Positions 11,898 through 20,360 of a stretch of 64,000 nucleotides of DNA are shown here, in pieces. The stretch is from assembly GCA_003278925.1 (NCBI GenBank), contig QCCN01000006.1:42081-106080 (forward strand), in the 5' to 3' direction. The stretch's first letter is position 1. Every line of letters begins with the position of its first letter. A program made the translations under genes and the position numbers. Source of the stretch: Prochlorococcus sp. AG-347-L17. GTDB taxonomy: Bacteria > Cyanobacteriota > Cyanobacteriia > PCC-6307 > Cyanobiaceae. The notes under the pieces were generated by a model. The model was given only the letters and a program-made list of their open reading frames with translations. It was not told the DNA's origin and did no database searches.

Positions 11898-12148
11898 AAG
11901 AAACAAAAAATATAAAAGTAATATGGCCAAACAATAAAGAAACATTTGTTTCAGATGGTGATAACTGGTTGTCTTCTGCTGAAAAAGCAGGTTTTGAAAT
12001 CCCTACTGGCTGCCTCACAGGAAGTTGTGGAGCCTGCGAATTAGATGTAAATGGTGACACAGTGAGGGCTTGTATAAGTGAAATTAAAAATAATAAAAAA
12101 TGTACGTTACGGGTTTCTTTAACTACAGACCCCTTTTGGGAAAAATAA
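11894..12148 (+). CDS. 2Fe-2S ferredoxin
   Basis: CLTGSCGACELDV...C cluster ligands; TTG start overlapping the cobQ stop. Confidence 0.88.
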   Translation: MKETKNIKVIWPNNKETFVSDGDNWLSSAEKAGFEIPTGCLTGSCGACELDVNGDTVRACISEIKNNKKCTLRVSLTTDPFWEK

Positions 12149-12161
12149 ATTTCACTAAACA

Positions 12162-12704
12162 TTACCTAATTATTAGATAAAGGAAAACATAGTAAAAAAA
12201 TGATCCAAAAAATGTGTTGATTAGTATAACTTTCTTTTTTATTTTTGAAGAGGCAATAATATAGCTACCCAAAACATGAGGCAGGATCGGGAAAGATCTA
12301 ATGATTAAAATATAAAAAGATCTAAAAGTAATATTGTCAAAAAATTTATAAAGATTATTTTTTTCTGGTTTTTTTAAAAATAATATATTTCTAGAAAATT
12401 TAAATTTAATTTTCCTCAGAATAAGAACTTGAATTGCACTTAAAATTGTTAAAGCAGGAGAAAATAATAAAACATAATTAAACCCAAAAATCTTTAATAA
12501 TATAAAATCAAAAATAATTGATAGTGGGAGGCCTAAAAATATAGAAACTATATTTAAAGTAATCAAATATTTGTATTGAATATTATTAAATAAGGACTCA
12601 AGATCATAGGTATACCTGAATATTAAAGCAAAAAAATAAACCCCTAAATAGGTAAAAAATATTTTAAAAATTACTGATTTAAAATTTAGATCTTTTTTAT
12701 TCAT
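12162..12704 (-). CDS. multi-TM membrane protein, possibly TVP38/TMEM64 (DedA-like)
   Basis: Hydrophobic ORF with FRSFYILIIRSFPILPHVLGSYIIA resembling the TVP38 core. Confidence 0.65.
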   Translation of the reverse strand: MNKKDLNFKSVIFKIFFTYLGVYFFALIFRYTYDLESLFNNIQYKYLITLNIVSIFLGLPLSIIFDFILLKIFGFNYVLLFSPALTILSAIQVLILRKIKFKFSRNILFLKKPEKNNLYKFFDNITFRSFYILIIRSFPILPHVLGSYIIASSKIKKKVILINTFFGSFFYYVFLYLIIR

Positions 12705-12890
12705 ATGAGATAAATACTAATAAGCATTGTCAAAAACGTACAGGGCAAATATCATCTTTCCCTACAGAGGAGATTGTAGAACCAAAGAGGAAATATTTAG
12801 AAAGTAACTTATTTTATCCATTAGCGAATCTTTTATAGGGAATACTTGAAACGATACAGGAAAAAAAAATAGAAGAAGTAAATTTGGTTA

Positions 12891-12979
12891 AAAAAAGACC
12901 CCTTTAACGGGGTCTTTAATGGTTTCACTAAATCAAGTGTTTCCTTGTTTCCACTTTTTCCAATAAAACCAATCCTTCA
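12891..12979 (-). ncRNA. Yfr2-family cyanobacterial small RNA
   Basis: Minus strand GTGGAAACAAGGAAACACTTGATT followed by terminator AAAGACCCCGTTAAAGGGGTCTTTTTT; TAAAAT -10-like box at ~12984-12989; ~90 nt. Confidence 0.8.
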
Positions 12980-13194
12980 CACAATTTTAAGCTATGTCAT
13001 TAAATTCTTTTTCGTGGGAGGGCTAAGTGGAATGTTGCTTAACTGTCACAAGTGCCAGTTTTTCATTTCTGGACATATTGGAAAAACACTAATTCATAAA
13101 AAAGGGTGTTTACTTATCAGAGATTAACGTGTGAAGAGTTTCTTATTTGTACAACTTATTTGGAAAAGGTATAAATTATCTAAAGTATCGTTTG

Positions 13195-13389
13195 CTATTT
13201 CTTTTCCCAAAATAGATAAAGATTTGAAAACAGGTTTTTGGTATCTACTATTGCAGTGCTTGTTGAGATCAACTTCCATCTTGCAGAGTTGCGTTTTTTC
13301 ATAATTGCTGCAAGTTCATTTTCTTGTCTTTGAGTATTTGCATTTCCAACTGCGTAATATATATCAAGATCATTTTCTACTTTTGCCAT
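13195..13389 (-). CDS. small hypothetical protein
   Basis: 64 aa ORF MAKVENDLDIYYAVGNANTQRQENELAAIMKKRNSARW... Confidence 0.6.
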   Translation of the reverse strand: MAKVENDLDIYYAVGNANTQRQENELAAIMKKRNSARWKLISTSTAIVDTKNLFSNLYLFWEKK

Positions 13390-13482
13390 TTTTTAAGGTG
13401 ATGCTTTATTCAGAGTTAATATTACTCAATCTTTATTAGTAACTGGGAAAGATTCGATAGAGTGGCTGTAAATAAGTCTCAT

Positions 13483-13584
13483 ATGGTATTACCTTCACCC
13501 CAAATTGCGATTGGACTACTGCTTATAAGTATTGGAATAGTAGTTACTATCGATATTAAAATTGATCAGTTTAAAAGTAAATAA
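13483..13584 (+). CDS. very small single-TM protein (33 aa; not in the ORF track)
   Basis: Own translation MVLPSPQIAIGLLLISIGIVVTIDIKIDQFKSK*; one clear TM segment. Confidence 0.4.
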   Translation: MVLPSPQIAIGLLLISIGIVVTIDIKIDQFKSK

Positions 13585-13649
13585 TTAAAAAAAAGTTGGA
13601 TATCTGGGTGAATATCTATATTAATTTGATCAATAAAGAATTATCTTAT

Positions 13650-14252
13650 TTAGATCAAGAATAAAAAACACCCTGCAAAAAATCCGCTTATATGACCTAA
13701 TAAACTTACCCCTGGCAAAAATGAGAAAATCAAACCTATAAGGCATATTGTTTTTGACATTTTTTGCACTTCGTAATTGGATTTTAAACCAATTTTTTTG
13801 CCTAAAAAGTGACTCTTTCCATAAAAAGACGTTAATAGTAAGTATCCAAATAAAGCATAAATTATTCCACTAAATCCTAAAGCGGCATAATTCGGATAAA
13901 TATTAAAATACGATAAGATCTTTTCGTAAACCCAGATAATAAAAAAATTCAAAAAAGAACAAATTAAAATAAATTTCAGATAAAAAAATCTGCTTTCTAT
14001 TCCAAGTCTCATCAAAAAATATCTAGTAATGATTATTCCTCCAATATTTGATAATAAATGATTTAAATCTGCATGAACTAGGATTGATGTGAAAATCCTG
14101 TAAGGTTGATCACTAATTAATCTTGGTACAAAGAAAAAATATTCTTTATCAATAACTCCAATTAAATCTGTAAAAATAAAAACTGAGATTAAAAAAATTA
14201 CTGTTACAAAATACTGCAAATCATATTTAGATATTGAATTATTAATAGCCAT
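13650..14252 (-). CDS. rhomboid-family intramembrane serine protease
   Basis: HADLNHLLSN, GFSGIIYALFG (GxSG) and GHISGFFAG catalytic motifs in a multi-TM protein. Confidence 0.85.
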   Translation of the reverse strand: MAINNSISKYDLQYFVTVIFLISVFIFTDLIGVIDKEYFFFVPRLISDQPYRIFTSILVHADLNHLLSNIGGIIITRYFLMRLGIESRFFYLKFILICSFLNFFIIWVYEKILSYFNIYPNYAALGFSGIIYALFGYLLLTSFYGKSHFLGKKIGLKSNYEVQKMSKTICLIGLIFSFLPGVSLLGHISGFFAGCFLFLI

Positions 14253-14297
14253 ATTATCTTTAGTTTTATACTAAAAGAATATCTACTTACTTAGAAG

Positions 14298-14321
14298 AAA
14301 AGACCCTCAAAAGGGTCTTTT
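14298..14321 (-). terminator. rho-independent terminator
   Basis: AAAAGACCCT-CAAA-AGGGTCTTTT downstream of the minus-strand small ORF. Confidence 0.7.
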
Positions 14322-14345
14322 TAACGTCTTGAATTTATATTAACT

Positions 14346-14510
14346 TTAGTAAACTTTGCAATGAGAACTTGTTGGGTGGTCTATACATTCTTTTTCCCAA
14401 TAATCTTGTCTTTGATCTTTTGGTAGTTGATAATTAAAATCATGCATTCTCCAAATATCTGAAGTTGCATTTCTAAGGGCAGTAAATGGAGTGGTGAGTC
14501 TCATAAACAT
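14346..14510 (-). CDS. small hypothetical protein (54 aa; not in the ORF track)
   Basis: Own translation MFMRLTTPFTALRNATSDIWRMHDFNYQLPKDQRQDYWEKECIDHPTSSHCKVY*; followed by a terminator. Confidence 0.65.
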   Translation of the reverse strand: MFMRLTTPFTALRNATSDIWRMHDFNYQLPKDQRQDYWEKECIDHPTSSHCKVY

Positions 14511-14580
14511 AAAACCTCCTATATCTCTACACTTTAATTATCCTCCTATTCAATTGAAATTAATAGAGTATTAATACCCG

Positions 14581-14727
14581 AGTATTAGTGCTTTGTGGTT
14601 GTCGCGACTATCTTTTCCCATTCAATAGGAGTAGAAATAATTCAGGATTCAAAAGCACTTCATCGACTTTGTGGAGAGCGAGGTGCGCAAGACTCGAAGA
14701 GGGCAAATAAATGCCCTCTTATTTTAT
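14581..14727 (+). ncRNA. candidate structured ncRNA with terminator hairpin
   Basis: No ORF; AGTGCTTT/AAAGCACT closing stem (14587-14594 / 14652-14659), locally GC-rich, ends in AGAGGGCA-AATAAA-TGCCCTCT hairpin plus T-rich tail; TATTAA box at ~14569. Confidence 0.45.
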
Positions 14728-14754
14728 TTTGGAATTTCTAGAAACTATTATTAA

Positions 14755-14839
14755 CGGAGAGGGTGGGATTCGAACCCACGAATAGTTTCCTATTAAACGA
14801 TTTCGAGTCGTTCGCTTTCGACCACTCAGCCACCTCTCC
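14755..14839 (-). tRNA. tRNA-Ser (CGA)
   Basis: Reverse complement GGAGAGGTGGCTGAGTGGTCGAAAGCG...ACTCGAAAT...GGTTCGAATCCCACCCTCTCC folds as a class II tRNA. Confidence 0.95.
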
Positions 14840-14901
14840 TGCTTTTTATAAGTATGCACATAAAAAAGAAGAAATTTTGAACTATATAATTATCTTAATT
14901 T

Positions 14902-15924
14902 TTAATTCCAATCTGCATCTTTCATCAATTTAATAGCTAGAGAATTTTTTTCTCCAAGGTCTTCTACAGTGACACTATCAGGGGTAAACGCTCCAAAGTT
15001 CTTTACTATTTCATTCTGATTAACTTCCTTCAAAGGATGTTCAAAAGTAGGAGCAGCTAAACCTTTACTTCCTTCTGGAGATGCTAAGAATTCAAGCAAC
15101 TGAATAGCTTCATTTTTATTTGTTGCATATTTTGCAACTCCACCGGCACTAATATTTACGTGAGCAGGATTAGGAGTAATCACACTTATTTTTTTTGTAA
15201 ATTTTGCATCTCTTTTCCCGTTTACCCCAGCCAACATTCTTGCAACATAATAATGATTTACAATTCCAACACCGCATTTACCCTTATAAACAGACCTAAT
15301 TACAGAAATGTCTCCTCCAAAAAATGGTTGGGAGACGTTTGAAATCATTCCGCTTAACCAATCTTTAGTTTCTGATTCACCTTTGTTAATTATTTGATTG
15401 GCAACTAAAGATTGATTATATGGACTTTTTCTATTTCTTAAACATACTTTTCCTTTTAAAGAAGGATCAGCTAAATCTGAGTAATCTTTAATCTTGCTTA
15501 CATCAACCTTCTTTGGATTAGCTACCATAACTCTAACCCTTCTTGTTAATGCGTACCATTCCTTATCGGTATCTTTCAATCCAGCAGGTACGTTTTCTTC
15601 CAAAGATGGTGAATCAATTTTTTGAAGCAATCCTGCTTTTGCTGCATTAGTTATTCTTGCTGCATCTACTAGCAATATTAAATCTGCTTGAGAATTTTTC
15701 CCTTCTCTTTTTAATCTTTCAATTAAAGATATTCCTGCAGCTTCTATTAACCTGACTTTAATTCCTGTTTCTTCTGCAAATTTTTTATAAACATTTCTAT
15801 CTGTATTGTAATGTCTACCAGAATAAACTTTGACTTCTTTTTCTGTTGAATTAACAGGGATATTTACATTCATTAAAAATGTACATGTTAGTGCTGTATA
15901 AAATAGTTTTTTGAGTTTTTGCAC
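14902..15924 (-). CDS. futA: iron(III) ABC transporter substrate-binding protein (FutA/IdiA)
   Basis: Signal peptide, VYSGRHYNTDRNVYKKFAEETGIKV...; typical Fe-binding SBP. Confidence 0.92.
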   Translation of the reverse strand: MQKLKKLFYTALTCTFLMNVNIPVNSTEKEVKVYSGRHYNTDRNVYKKFAEETGIKVRLIEAAGISLIERLKREGKNSQADLILLVDAARITNAAKAGLLQKIDSPSLEENVPAGLKDTDKEWYALTRRVRVMVANPKKVDVSKIKDYSDLADPSLKGKVCLRNRKSPYNQSLVANQIINKGESETKDWLSGMISNVSQPFFGGDISVIRSVYKGKCGVGIVNHYYVARMLAGVNGKRDAKFTKKISVITPNPAHVNISAGGVAKYATNKNEAIQLLEFLASPEGSKGLAAPTFEHPLKEVNQNEIVKNFGAFTPDSVTVEDLGEKNSLAIKLMKDADWN

Positions 15925-16026
15925 TTTTTCAAATTAGTATCTATGGTTACTTTATACTTATCAAAACTGTAAAATCCTTAAAAGCGACCTTCTATACACA
16001 AAGATGTATCATTTTTTATATTGCTT

Positions 16027-16692
16027 ATGAATTATTTAACTCATCAGTTACTAAATGCTGAAGAAATTAACTTTATAAAGAAAGAATTAGAAGAAGCAAC
16101 TCAAGATTGGGAAGATGGGAAAAAAACTGCTGGTAGTCATGCGTCAATGGTAAAAAATAATTTGCAACTAAATAGAAATACTGAAGTATCAAAAAACAAC
16201 GCTCAAATAATTAATAAAAAAATCCTTTCCAGCCAATTAATAAAAAGTTTTTCTTTACCTAAAAGAATACATGGAATAATGTTCACAAAATCTTCAAATC
16301 AAATGCATTATGGGAGACATATTGACAATCCATTCATGTCTTCTGGTAGATCAGATTTATCTTTTACCCTTTCATTAACGAATAAAGATTTTTATGAAGG
16401 AGGAGAATTAATCATTGAAACAATGAATTCAGAAGAGAAATTTAAATTAAATTCTGGAGAGATGATAATATATCCAAGTTCTTACTTGCATTCAGTAAAT
16501 GAAATAATCAGTGGCGAAAGATTAGTATGCGTAGGCTGGATAGAAAGTTATGTTAAATCAGCTGAAGAAAGGGAATATTTATTTGATCTTGATGCCGGAG
16601 CAAGAGGACTCCTAGCAAAATACGGCAGAACAGATGAGGTTGATTTAATTTTCAAATCCTATTCAAATTTATTAAGAATATTAGGTAATTAG
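16027..16692 (+). CDS. piuC: Fe(II)/2-oxoglutarate PKHD-type hydroxylase PiuC-like
   Basis: MHYGRHIDNPFM (HxD) and YPSSYLHSVNEI...GERLV motifs; ATG at 16027 preferred over TTG 16021. Confidence 0.88.
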   Translation: MNYLTHQLLNAEEINFIKKELEEATQDWEDGKKTAGSHASMVKNNLQLNRNTEVSKNNAQIINKKILSSQLIKSFSLPKRIHGIMFTKSSNQMHYGRHIDNPFMSSGRSDLSFTLSLTNKDFYEGGELIIETMNSEEKFKLNSGEMIIYPSSYLHSVNEIISGERLVCVGWIESYVKSAEEREYLFDLDAGARGLLAKYGRTDEVDLIFKSYSNLLRILGN

Positions 16693-16765
16693 TAGAACAT
16701 TTTATACAACAAAAAGAAAAAGTTATTAGAAATATATAAGATAATTCATATACAATAATTAAAAA

Positions 16766-16993
16766 ATGCCTAGAAAAAGTTCAATTGCAATATTTATAGC
16801 TGCTACTAGTGCGCTAGCAATCTCATCTCCTGTTAGTGGAGGAGAAAAAGATTTAGGGGGTCTTAAAGAATGGAATACAGACATGTCAATTGATGCAGAA
16901 TTTCTTCTAGATGAAGATGCTCAAAAAATTGCGGATGAAGCCGCTAAATCGAGCACTTGTATCCCAGTTGGCGAAGGAGAAAACTGCTGGTGA
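16766..16993 (+). CDS. small secreted protein with C-terminal cysteines
   Basis: 75 aa, signal-peptide-like N-terminus (IAIFIAATSALAISSPVSGG), ends STCIPVGEGENCW. Confidence 0.65.
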   Translation: MPRKSSIAIFIAATSALAISSPVSGGEKDLGGLKEWNTDMSIDAEFLLDEDAQKIADEAAKSSTCIPVGEGENCW

Positions 16994-17150
16994 TTTAAAA
17001 AAGATTAAAAAAATCGATGTTTTATATAATGAAACATTGAAATATATCTAATTTTTATAGCTATTTCTAAAATTTTTGAGAAATTTAAATAATCTAATTA
17101 TTGTTCAACTATTTTAGTCAAATTTCTTCAATCAATATTTTTAATAGGCA

Positions 17151-17181
17151 AAAAAAACCCCCTATAAAAGGGGCATTTTTT
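17151..17181 (-). terminator. terminator downstream of the porin gene
   Basis: AAAAAAACCCCCTATAAAAGGGGCATTTTT hairpin with A/T flanks (may act on both strands). Confidence 0.75.
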
Positions 17182-17194
17182 ATTCCAAAAAAAT

Positions 17195-18454
17195 TTAGAA
17201 TTTGAATGTGGTTTGTAAAAGGTAACCTGTCATGTCAGCTTCCGCATCACTGGAGTTTTTGGAAGTTCCACCAAATATTGTTGGAGTAATTGAAACTGAA
17301 TCATTTACTTTATACTTATAGTAAAGTTCATACAAGAAAGGATCAACAGTTTCTCCTTCAACTTTTTGAGGCTGACCAAATGCTAAGCCAATTTTATCAT
17401 CAGGATTGATTACGTCAGTCCAGTTAAGTCCAACAAAATAAGCAGTTGTATTTGAGTTTGATGATGCATCGGTTTCTGAGGTGTCATAACCAACTGAAAT
17501 AGAAGGTACAGCAGTAGATGAATCTAATGGTCTCCACCAAGCTCTTAAACCATAGTTAGTACTATTACCGTCACCTGATCTTGCTTTTCCATCGGTTGTC
17601 ATGAAATAAGAGTCAGTCCAGCCATTATATTTCATGTTAACTAGAGCAGAAACAGAATAATTAGACTTTGTATACCCAATTTGAGTTGCCCAACTTTGTT
17701 TAGCTTCATCAGTTAAGACAGGGTTTTTGGATGTAATGTTAGAACTAACTGCAAAACCGTTATCTGCATTATAAGCCCAACCAGCTCCTGGACTTGTACT
17801 TGCACCATAACCAGCTGCATTACCTCCAAGAGTAAATGCCTTCAACACTGGTTCATATATTGAAGGAGTTGTGGCATGCATATAGTAGTTTTCGATCTTT
17901 GGACCGAAAGTTACAGTATGATTGGTGTCACCAACTGGAGTTGTGTACCAAAGTTTATCAACTTTAAGGGTATCTCCATTACCGTTACCTGAACTTAGGT
18001 ATGTATTGTAAACAGATTTTGTTTTAGACCAAGAAGAGTGATTACCAGTCTTAATTCTCGTATAGAGATTATCATCACCAGTAAAACTAGTATTTAAGTT
18101 CATTGTATATGTATACATGAACTGTGTTTGACCGGTGTATGTGTCGTCATCAGTATCAACACTACCTATATCGAAAATTGCTTTACCATCTAAAACTGTT
18201 GTATCGGAAAAGCCACCAGCTTCAATTTCATTTTGTTTGACCTCTAGGCCATCAACACGACCTTTAAGGATTGCAAGATCTTCACTAACTTCGTTAATGA
18301 ATGTTTTACTGTCAAGTCTTGAAGATTGATTATTGGTGCTACGAGAGTAGCTATTAATTTCTTCTAAGTTGACAACGTCAGAAGCTTGAGCAGCAATTGG
18401 AGCTAATAAGCTCGCAGATGCTCCTGCAACCAACATTTGTTGGAAGAGTTTCAT
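17195..18454 (-). CDS. som: outer-membrane porin (cyanobacterial Som type)
   Basis: Signal peptide, coiled-coil after it, beta-barrel C-terminus ending in ...LLQTTFKF. Confidence 0.87.
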   Translation of the reverse strand: MKLFQQMLVAGASASLLAPIAAQASDVVNLEEINSYSRSTNNQSSRLDSKTFINEVSEDLAILKGRVDGLEVKQNEIEAGGFSDTTVLDGKAIFDIGSVDTDDDTYTGQTQFMYTYTMNLNTSFTGDDNLYTRIKTGNHSSWSKTKSVYNTYLSSGNGNGDTLKVDKLWYTTPVGDTNHTVTFGPKIENYYMHATTPSIYEPVLKAFTLGGNAAGYGASTSPGAGWAYNADNGFAVSSNITSKNPVLTDEAKQSWATQIGYTKSNYSVSALVNMKYNGWTDSYFMTTDGKARSGDGNSTNYGLRAWWRPLDSSTAVPSISVGYDTSETDASSNSNTTAYFVGLNWTDVINPDDKIGLAFGQPQKVEGETVDPFLYELYYKYKVNDSVSITPTIFGGTSKNSSDAEADMTGYLLQTTFKF

Positions 18455-18458
18455 TTTA

Positions 18459-18491
18459 CCTCACACTAAAAATACCCAATAAAAATGGGTA
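18459..18491 (-). promoter_or_regulatory. porin leader: possible Yfr1 sRNA target site plus hairpin
   Basis: Minus strand GTGTGAGG at 18466-18459 just upstream of ATG; TACCCA/TGGGTA inverted repeat at 18473-18478/18486-18491. Confidence 0.55.
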
Positions 18492-18592
18492 ACTATACTG
18501 TATCGAGCGTAACAGAAAAGGAAAGATATAAAAGTTTCATTTCGATGTAGCTTATGATACTAACAAATTTTTTCTTGTCCAAATTATATATT

Positions 18593-19462
18593 TTAATTTT
18601 TCATCAATGGAAAGTTTAGTGATTCTCTTTCATCTACCCATGATGATGCAACTTCTCTTGCTAATTTTCGAATCTTTTCAATATATTGTGCACGATCTGT
18701 AACTGAAATTACTCCTCTAGCATCAAGAAGATTAAAAGTATGACTACATTTCAGAACAAAATCAAGGGCCGGATAAGTTAATTTCTTTTCGATTAAGTTA
18801 TTTGCCTCAGCTTGATAAATTTCAAATAATTTTCTGAGATTGTCAGCACTAGATTCAGTAAAATTATAAGAGCATTGACTTTTTTCAAATTGAAGCCAAA
18901 TATCGCTATATTTCAAATCTTTGTTCCAATTTAAGTTCCAGATACTTTCTTTATCCTGCAAAAACATCGCAATCCTCTCTAATCCATAAGTAATTTCAAT
19001 TGGGATTGGATTACAATCTATACCCCCACATTGTTGAAAATAAGTAAATTGAGTAACCTCCATTCCGTCCAACCAAACTTCCCAACCTACCCCCCAGGCT
19101 CCAAGTGTTGGAGACTCCCAATTATCTTCCACAAATCTTATGTCATGATTTCTAGGATTTATTCCGAGAGATTCTAGAGATTCCAAATATATTTCCTGGA
19201 TTCCATCCGGTGAAGGTTTAATTATTACTTGATATTGAAAGTAATGTTGTGCCCTATTAGGGTTATCGCCAAAACGTCCATCTGTGGGTCTTCTACATGG
19301 CTCTGCATATGCAACGCTCCAAGGCTCTGGTCCAATAGCCCTTAAAAAAGTATGCGGATTCATAGTCCCAGCACCCTTTTCTGTATCATATGGCTGCATA
19401 ATCAAACAACCTTTTTCTGACCAAAAATTATTCAAATTTTGAATTATATCCTGAAATAACAT
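18593..19462 (-). CDS. glyQ: glycyl-tRNA synthetase alpha subunit
   Basis: [49 protein letters not shown]. Confidence 0.97.
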   Translation of the reverse strand: MLFQDIIQNLNNFWSEKGCLIMQPYDTEKGAGTMNPHTFLRAIGPEPWSVAYAEPCRRPTDGRFGDNPNRAQHYFQYQVIIKPSPDGIQEIYLESLESLGINPRNHDIRFVEDNWESPTLGAWGVGWEVWLDGMEVTQFTYFQQCGGIDCNPIPIEITYGLERIAMFLQDKESIWNLNWNKDLKYSDIWLQFEKSQCSYNFTESSADNLRKLFEIYQAEANNLIEKKLTYPALDFVLKCSHTFNLLDARGVISVTDRAQYIEKIRKLAREVASSWVDERESLNFPLMKN

Positions 19463-19617
19463 TAAATTAAAATTGAGGAAAAATTTACATCGATGCCATT
19501 AGACATAATAACAAAGCTTAAAGTAAAAAATATTTTGAAATCCAATTCCTCAAAATTATCATCCGATAAAAAGCTTTCATAAAAATAGATCCTTGATAAA
19601 AATAAATGAGGAATTAA

Positions 19618-20004
19618 TTATGTAAAAAAATCTAATGGCAATGGTCCAAAAGTATTAGATTCATAAGCACCATCGTCATACTGACATGTTATTAAAATAC
19701 CTTCTCCAAGACCATTTTCAGATCTAATAAAAACATTACTAGTTTTTTGATTAGCTTTTAAAAAAACACCTCCATCAGCATGAAGGGAACCTAGATTCCC
19801 AAATTTAATTGAGGGATATTTCTTAGAAATTGATTGTAGTGCATCAATAGCTCTATTATCACTAGGTGCCATTATGCCTATCGTTATCCAATCGGCATTA
19901 AAAATATTTGCTTTTAGTTCCTCTAAAAGTTTTTTTTCTTGACTATTACTTAATTTAGGTGCAGTTCTAAGATTATTTAAATCGACTAATTTATTTATTT
20001 CCAT
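19618..20004 (-). CDS. DUF1824-like conserved cyanobacterial protein
   Basis: 128 aa, ITIGIMAPSDNRAIDALQSI...GEGILITCQ. Confidence 0.65.
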   Translation of the reverse strand: MEINKLVDLNNLRTAPKLSNSQEKKLLEELKANIFNADWITIGIMAPSDNRAIDALQSISKKYPSIKFGNLGSLHADGGVFLKANQKTSNVFIRSENGLGEGILITCQYDDGAYESNTFGPLPLDFFT

Positions 20005-20025
20005 TAGCTTTATATCTAAAAATTC

Positions 20026-20358
20026 TTAACCAAATGTTCTTCCATTCCAAGCCCACAATGAGGCTGGTACATCCTCGAAAGAAATATAAGTCCTATCTAT
20101 TGGGATCCCCATTTTCTCATATACAAAATCTGATATTGGCTTTGCCATTTCTGAAGGATTTAGAGAACCTATTGATTTGATTTCTAAAAAGCAAGAAGGT
20201 GTTTCATCATCAAAATACATTTGGCAATTATCATCTATTTTCGCCATAACAAAACTTCTTGATTTGTTAGTTAAAGATGAAATAAGAATTGAAATTTCTT
20301 CGAGCAATTTACTTTTATCATTTACTTTTGCTGAAGTCGAAACATTAATATAAGGCAT
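20026..20358 (-). CDS. MIF-like / tautomerase family protein
   Basis: MPYINVSTSAKV (N-terminal Pro) and NGRTFG C-terminus. Confidence 0.88.
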   Translation of the reverse strand: MPYINVSTSAKVNDKSKLLEEISILISSLTNKSRSFVMAKIDDNCQMYFDDETPSCFLEIKSIGSLNPSEMAKPISDFVYEKMGIPIDRTYISFEDVPASLWAWNGRTFG

Positions 20359-20360
20359 CT

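Noticed and set aside
11878-12162. Minus-strand ORF covering the ferredoxin gene
   Set aside because: Antisense of a convincing 2Fe-2S ferredoxin.
12945-13127. 60-aa plus-strand ORF as a complete gene
   Set aside because: Its 5' half lies over the Yfr2-like RNA and its promoter; at most the 3' part from 13032 might be real.
13129-13142. GTGTGAAGAGT resembling a Yfr1 target or Yfr1 complement
   Set aside because: One mismatch to GTGTGAGGAGT and not upstream of a recognisable start codon; probably chance.
15925-16026. Fur box between futA and piuC
   Set aside because: Functionally expected, but I found no convincing match to the GATAATGATAATCATTATC consensus.
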